Source: Acinetobacter gandensis (GTDB taxonomy: Bacteria > Pseudomonadota > Gammaproteobacteria > Pseudomonadales > Moraxellaceae). Taken from it: a DNA stretch of 64,000 nt. Location of the stretch: the NCBI RefSeq assembly GCF_001678755.1, contig NZ_LZDS01000012.1, positions 62,001 through 126,000 on the forward strand, given 5' to 3'. The notes under the pieces were generated by a model, which was not told the origin of the DNA, did no database searches, and saw nothing but the letters and a program-made list of their open reading frames with translations. Both the position numbers and the translations under genes were made by a program. Shown here one piece after another: positions 63,381 through 64,000 of the stretch (its first letter is position 1; each line of letters starts with the position of its first letter).

Positions 63381-64000
63381 ATGAAATATGGAATTTTCAT
63401 CACCGCGTTACTAGCTGCATCTTGCTTCACGTCAGTGTCTGCATCCCAAGCGACACAAGTCACAGCAAAAGCTACATCAAGCTATGCAAAAACAAAATAT
63501 CCAGTGGTATTTAACCATGGTATGGGTGGCTTTATTACAGTCGGGACGGACTCCTTCGGACTCGATTATTGGTATCAAATTTTGCCTGATTTAGCACGAA
63601 ATGGTGCCAATGTTTGGGCTACGCGTGTGTCCCCATTTAACTCGACCGAAGTTCGCGGTGAACAATTACTGCAACAAGTCTTAGAAATTCGTGCGATCAC
63701 GGGGACTGAAAAAGTCAATTTGATTGGTCATAGTCACGGTGGTCCAACCATTCGCTATGTTGCAGGTGTACGACCAGATGTCGTTGCATCTCTCACCAGT
63801 GTTGCAGGTCCTCATCAAGGCTCTCCTGTCGCAGATTTAATTTTAAAAGCTGAAGGTACCCCCATCGAAGGACCATTGGTTGGCGCAGTGAACTTTGTAT
63901 CAAAAGCTATAACTTGGGCACAAGGACTGGATCCAAATAGCTATCCGCACGACTCACTTGCAGGTGGTTCAAGCCTAACCCTCGCAGGCTCAGCAAAATA
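63381..64000 (+). CDS. Secreted triacylglycerol lipase, copy 3 (3' truncated by window edge)
   Basis: Third family I lipase; 206 codons are seen and the frame is still open at the end. Signal peptide MKYGIFITALLAASCFTSVSA. The oxyanion motif is HGMGGF and the nucleophile motif is GHSHGG in NLIGHSHGGPTIRYVAG. VAGPHQGSPVADLIL and SSLTLAGSAK resemble Pseudomonas LipA more than the first two copies do, so it may be an older or separately acquired branch. Catalytic Asp and His, if present, lie beyond the window. No clear ribosome-binding site. Confidence 0.92.
   Translation, partial: MKYGIFITALLAASCFTSVSASQATQVTAKATSSYAKTKYPVVFNHGMGGFITVGTDSFGLDYWYQILPDLARNGANVWATRVSPFNSTEVRGEQLLQQVLEIRAITGTEKVNLIGHSHGGPTIRYVAGVRPDVVASLTSVAGPHQGSPVADLILKAEGTPIEGPLVGAVNFVSKAITWAQGLDPNSYPHDSLAGGSSLTLAGSAK

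Overview
The window is a contiguous piece of a gammaproteobacterial chromosome that reads as Acinetobacter. The grounds are low-GC, A/T-rich codon use, the family-level appearance of AbeM- and CraA-type efflux pumps, an Mla operon, an unusually large Ala/Asp/Glu-rich lipoprotein, and a lifO-lipA lipase locus with the foldase gene upstream of the lipase. No rRNA, tRNA, CRISPR array, prophage or intact insertion sequence was seen. The assignment is inference from protein recognition, not a database result.

Layout. 1-5.2 kb: 3' part of engB, a metal-dependent-hydrolase gene interrupted by one in-frame stop codon, a VOC protein, a DAACS symporter, a 42-residue secreted His/Cys peptide, and tesB. 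5.2-13.7 kb: plsB, a Rossmann-fold protein, recG-comF, a Nudix/LOG pair, and a CorA-type transporter. 13.8-17.0 kb: complete mlaFEDCB operon (minus strand) for retrograde phospholipid transport. 17.4-22.6 kb: DEAD-box RNA helicase with a long repetitive basic tail and a roughly 270-nt leader, suhB, dxs. 22.9-27.4 kb: ribA, the divergent hemN/hemF pair (anaerobic and aerobic coproporphyrinogen oxidases), a small membrane protein, aroE. 27.5-33.9 kb: an 839-residue lipoprotein of unknown function, an acyl-CoA dehydrogenase, an MliC-like lipoprotein, hemW.

33.9-42.7 kb: YdcZ-type transporter, abeM, small unknown genes, an ABC1 kinase, rpmE2 (ribosomal protein bL31 type B) behind a convincing Zur box, crcB, hopJ, a chagasin-type inhibitor lipoprotein, and two distantly related envelope proteins flanking a methyltransferase. 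42.2-50.1 kb: a membrane-anchored Holliday-junction-resolvase-like nuclease divergent from an orphan ParA, an AI-2E transporter, sodC, a FUSC/YccS protein, a secreted unknown, a DUF3817 protein, craA. 50.3-59.6 kb: pirin, a small lipoprotein, a D-2-hydroxyglutarate-dehydrogenase-like flavoprotein divergent from serA, two tandem EamA exporters, hemerythrin, TSUP transporter, truB. 59.7-64.0 kb: lipase foldase lifO followed by three tandem secreted lipases, the last cut by the window edge.

Genes that plausibly work together are mlaFEDCB (outer-membrane lipid asymmetry), lifO with the three lipases (type II-secreted lipases and their periplasmic chaperone), serA with the divergent flavoprotein (serine synthesis coupled to 2-hydroxyglutarate recycling), hemN/hemF/hemW (haem synthesis), and recG-comF. 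The features most worth a second look are the three-lipase array, the 839-residue lipoprotein, the nonsense-interrupted hydrolase, the paralogous envelope-protein pair at 40-42 kb, and the helicase leader and repeat tail.
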